Made by a program: the position numbers and the translations under genes. From Cellvibrionaceae bacterium (GTDB lineage: Bacteria > Pseudomonadota > Gammaproteobacteria > Pseudomonadales > Cellvibrionaceae), in NCBI GenBank assembly GCA_021151615.1, contig JAGKXA010000018.1:1-36313 (forward strand): DNA of 36,313 nt, read 5' to 3'. How positions within the stretch are numbered: position 1 is the stretch's first letter; every line of letters starts with the position of its first letter. Under the pieces are notes generated by a model. The model saw only the letters and a list, made by a program, of their open reading frames with translations, was not told the origin of the DNA and searched no databases. Of this stretch, positions 35,596 through 36,313 are shown piece by piece.

Positions 35596-35649
35596 GTTGG
35601 CGGTGAGGAACGAACCCCAACATGACCATCTCGCCGCACCAACCTACGT
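35590..35649. repeat. palindromic intergenic repeat between mdtB and mdtC
   Basis: ACGTAAGTTGGCGGTGAG (35590-35607) is an imperfect inverted copy of CTCGCCGCACCAACCTACGT (35630-35649), with GAACGAACCCCAAC between them. The bases resemble a widespread dispersed palindrome of the GTTGGGGT...ACCCCAAC kind. The left arm supplies the stop codon of mdtB, and the 65-base gap is unusual in an otherwise tight operon. Confidence 0.6.
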
Positions 35650-35660
35650 GAGATCACCCT

Positions 35661-36313
35661 ATGAATATTGCAGAACCCTTCATCAAACGTCCGGTCGCCT
35701 CCAGCTTGCTGGCGATCGGGATTGTATTGCTCGGGCTTTTATCCTGGCGGATGCTGCCGGTGGCTCCCCTGCCGCAGGTGGATTTCCCGGCGGTGCAGAT
35801 TTTCGCCCAACTCCCTGGCGCCAGCCCGGAGAGTATGGCGGCTACCGTAGCTACACCCCTGGAGCGCGCGCTCGGCAGTATTCCCGGGGTGACAGCGATT
35901 AACTCCAACTCCACCCAGGGCAGCACGTTTATCTGGGTAGAATTTACCCTCGACCGCGACCTGGACTCGGCCGCGCGCGATGTGCAGGCTGCCCTCAACG
36001 CGGCGCGCGGCCAGTTACCCGCTGGCATGCCGGGCAACCCCAGCTATCGCAAAATCAGCCCTTCGCAAGCGCCGGTGATGGCACTGGCACTGAGCTCGCC
36101 CAACCTGTCGCCCAGTGCGCTCTATGACGCCGCCTCCAGCATACTCGCGCAAAAACTGGCGCAGATTAAAGGCGTGGGGCAAGTGGGTATCGATGGTGCA
36201 TCCTTGCCAGCGGTACGTATCCAGCTCAACCCCAATGCCCTGTCCAGCTATGGCATAGCGCTGGATGAAGTGCGCAACGCCATCAGCAATGCCAATGTGC
36301 AGCGCCCTATGGG
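35661..36313 (+). CDS. mdtC: RND efflux inner-membrane transporter, MdtC type (cut by window edge)
   Basis: Only the first 217 residues are present. The sequence begins MNIAEPFIKRPVASSLLAIG, with the first membrane helix, and continues with PLPQVDFPAVQIFAQLPGAS and the porter-domain start (LPAGMPGNPSYRKISPSQAP). It is similar to, but distinct from, the adjacent MdtB-type pump, as in MdtABC operons where the two form a heterotrimer. The remaining ~800 residues lie past the right edge. Confidence 0.9.
   Translation, partial: MNIAEPFIKRPVASSLLAIGIVLLGLLSWRMLPVAPLPQVDFPAVQIFAQLPGASPESMAATVATPLERALGSIPGVTAINSNSTQGSTFIWVEFTLDRDLDSAARDVQAALNAARGQLPAGMPGNPSYRKISPSQAPVMALALSSPNLSPSALYDAASSILAQKLAQIKGVGQVGIDGASLPAVRIQLNPNALSSYGIALDEVRNAISNANVQRPM

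Overview
The window looks like chromosome from a cellulolytic gammaproteobacterium of the Cellvibrio type. This is inferred from a secreted GH5 glucanase with CBM2 and CBM10 modules joined by polyserine linkers, a leftover piece of a family 9 pectate lyase, both PEP-CTERM-like and GlyGly-CTERM-like sorting tails, and an MdtABC-type efflux operon. No rRNA, tRNA, CRISPR array, transposase or integrase was seen.

Layout. 1-1923: the start codon of a leftward gene, an RskA-type anti-sigma factor and its ECF sigma factor. A matching two-part promoter motif lies before the sigma gene and before the leftward gene. 1924-2610: a secreted DUF1349 protein. 2685-11383: an accessory stretch bracketed by two diverged direct repeats. 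It holds a membrane-anchored propeller-like protein, a pectate lyase remnant, a frameshifted DUF4157 (eCIS-core) metallopeptidase-like gene, and an AT-rich block of three nuclease genes on one strand (double PD-(D/E)XK protein, Mrr-like endonuclease, OLD-family ATPase/TOPRIM nuclease). attC-like palindromes separate these genes, so the block resembles integron cassettes without a visible integrase.

11386-20270: a PEP-CTERM-like protein translationally coupled to a periplasmic 5'-nucleotidase, a TerB-DnaJ protein, then a leftward operon of an MFS-PlsC-AMP-ligase fusion (LplT-Aas type), a rhombotail-like lipoprotein and an exported amidohydrolase. 20524-21267: an XRE-type regulator. 21342-26105: the most interesting locus. 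A 760-residue protein of unknown function is divergent from a three-gene operon made of a small Tat-leader protein with three cysteines, a DUF692/MNIO oxidative enzyme with its metal-ligand motifs intact, and a partner-like protein. This has the architecture of a ribosomally made, post-translationally modified peptide pathway.

26143-36313: an acyltransferase-3/SGNH O-acyltransferase, the GH5 glucanase, and the start of an mdtA-mdtB-mdtC operon that runs off the right edge.

All calls come from reading the sequence. Family assignments rest on remembered motifs, and no database search was run.
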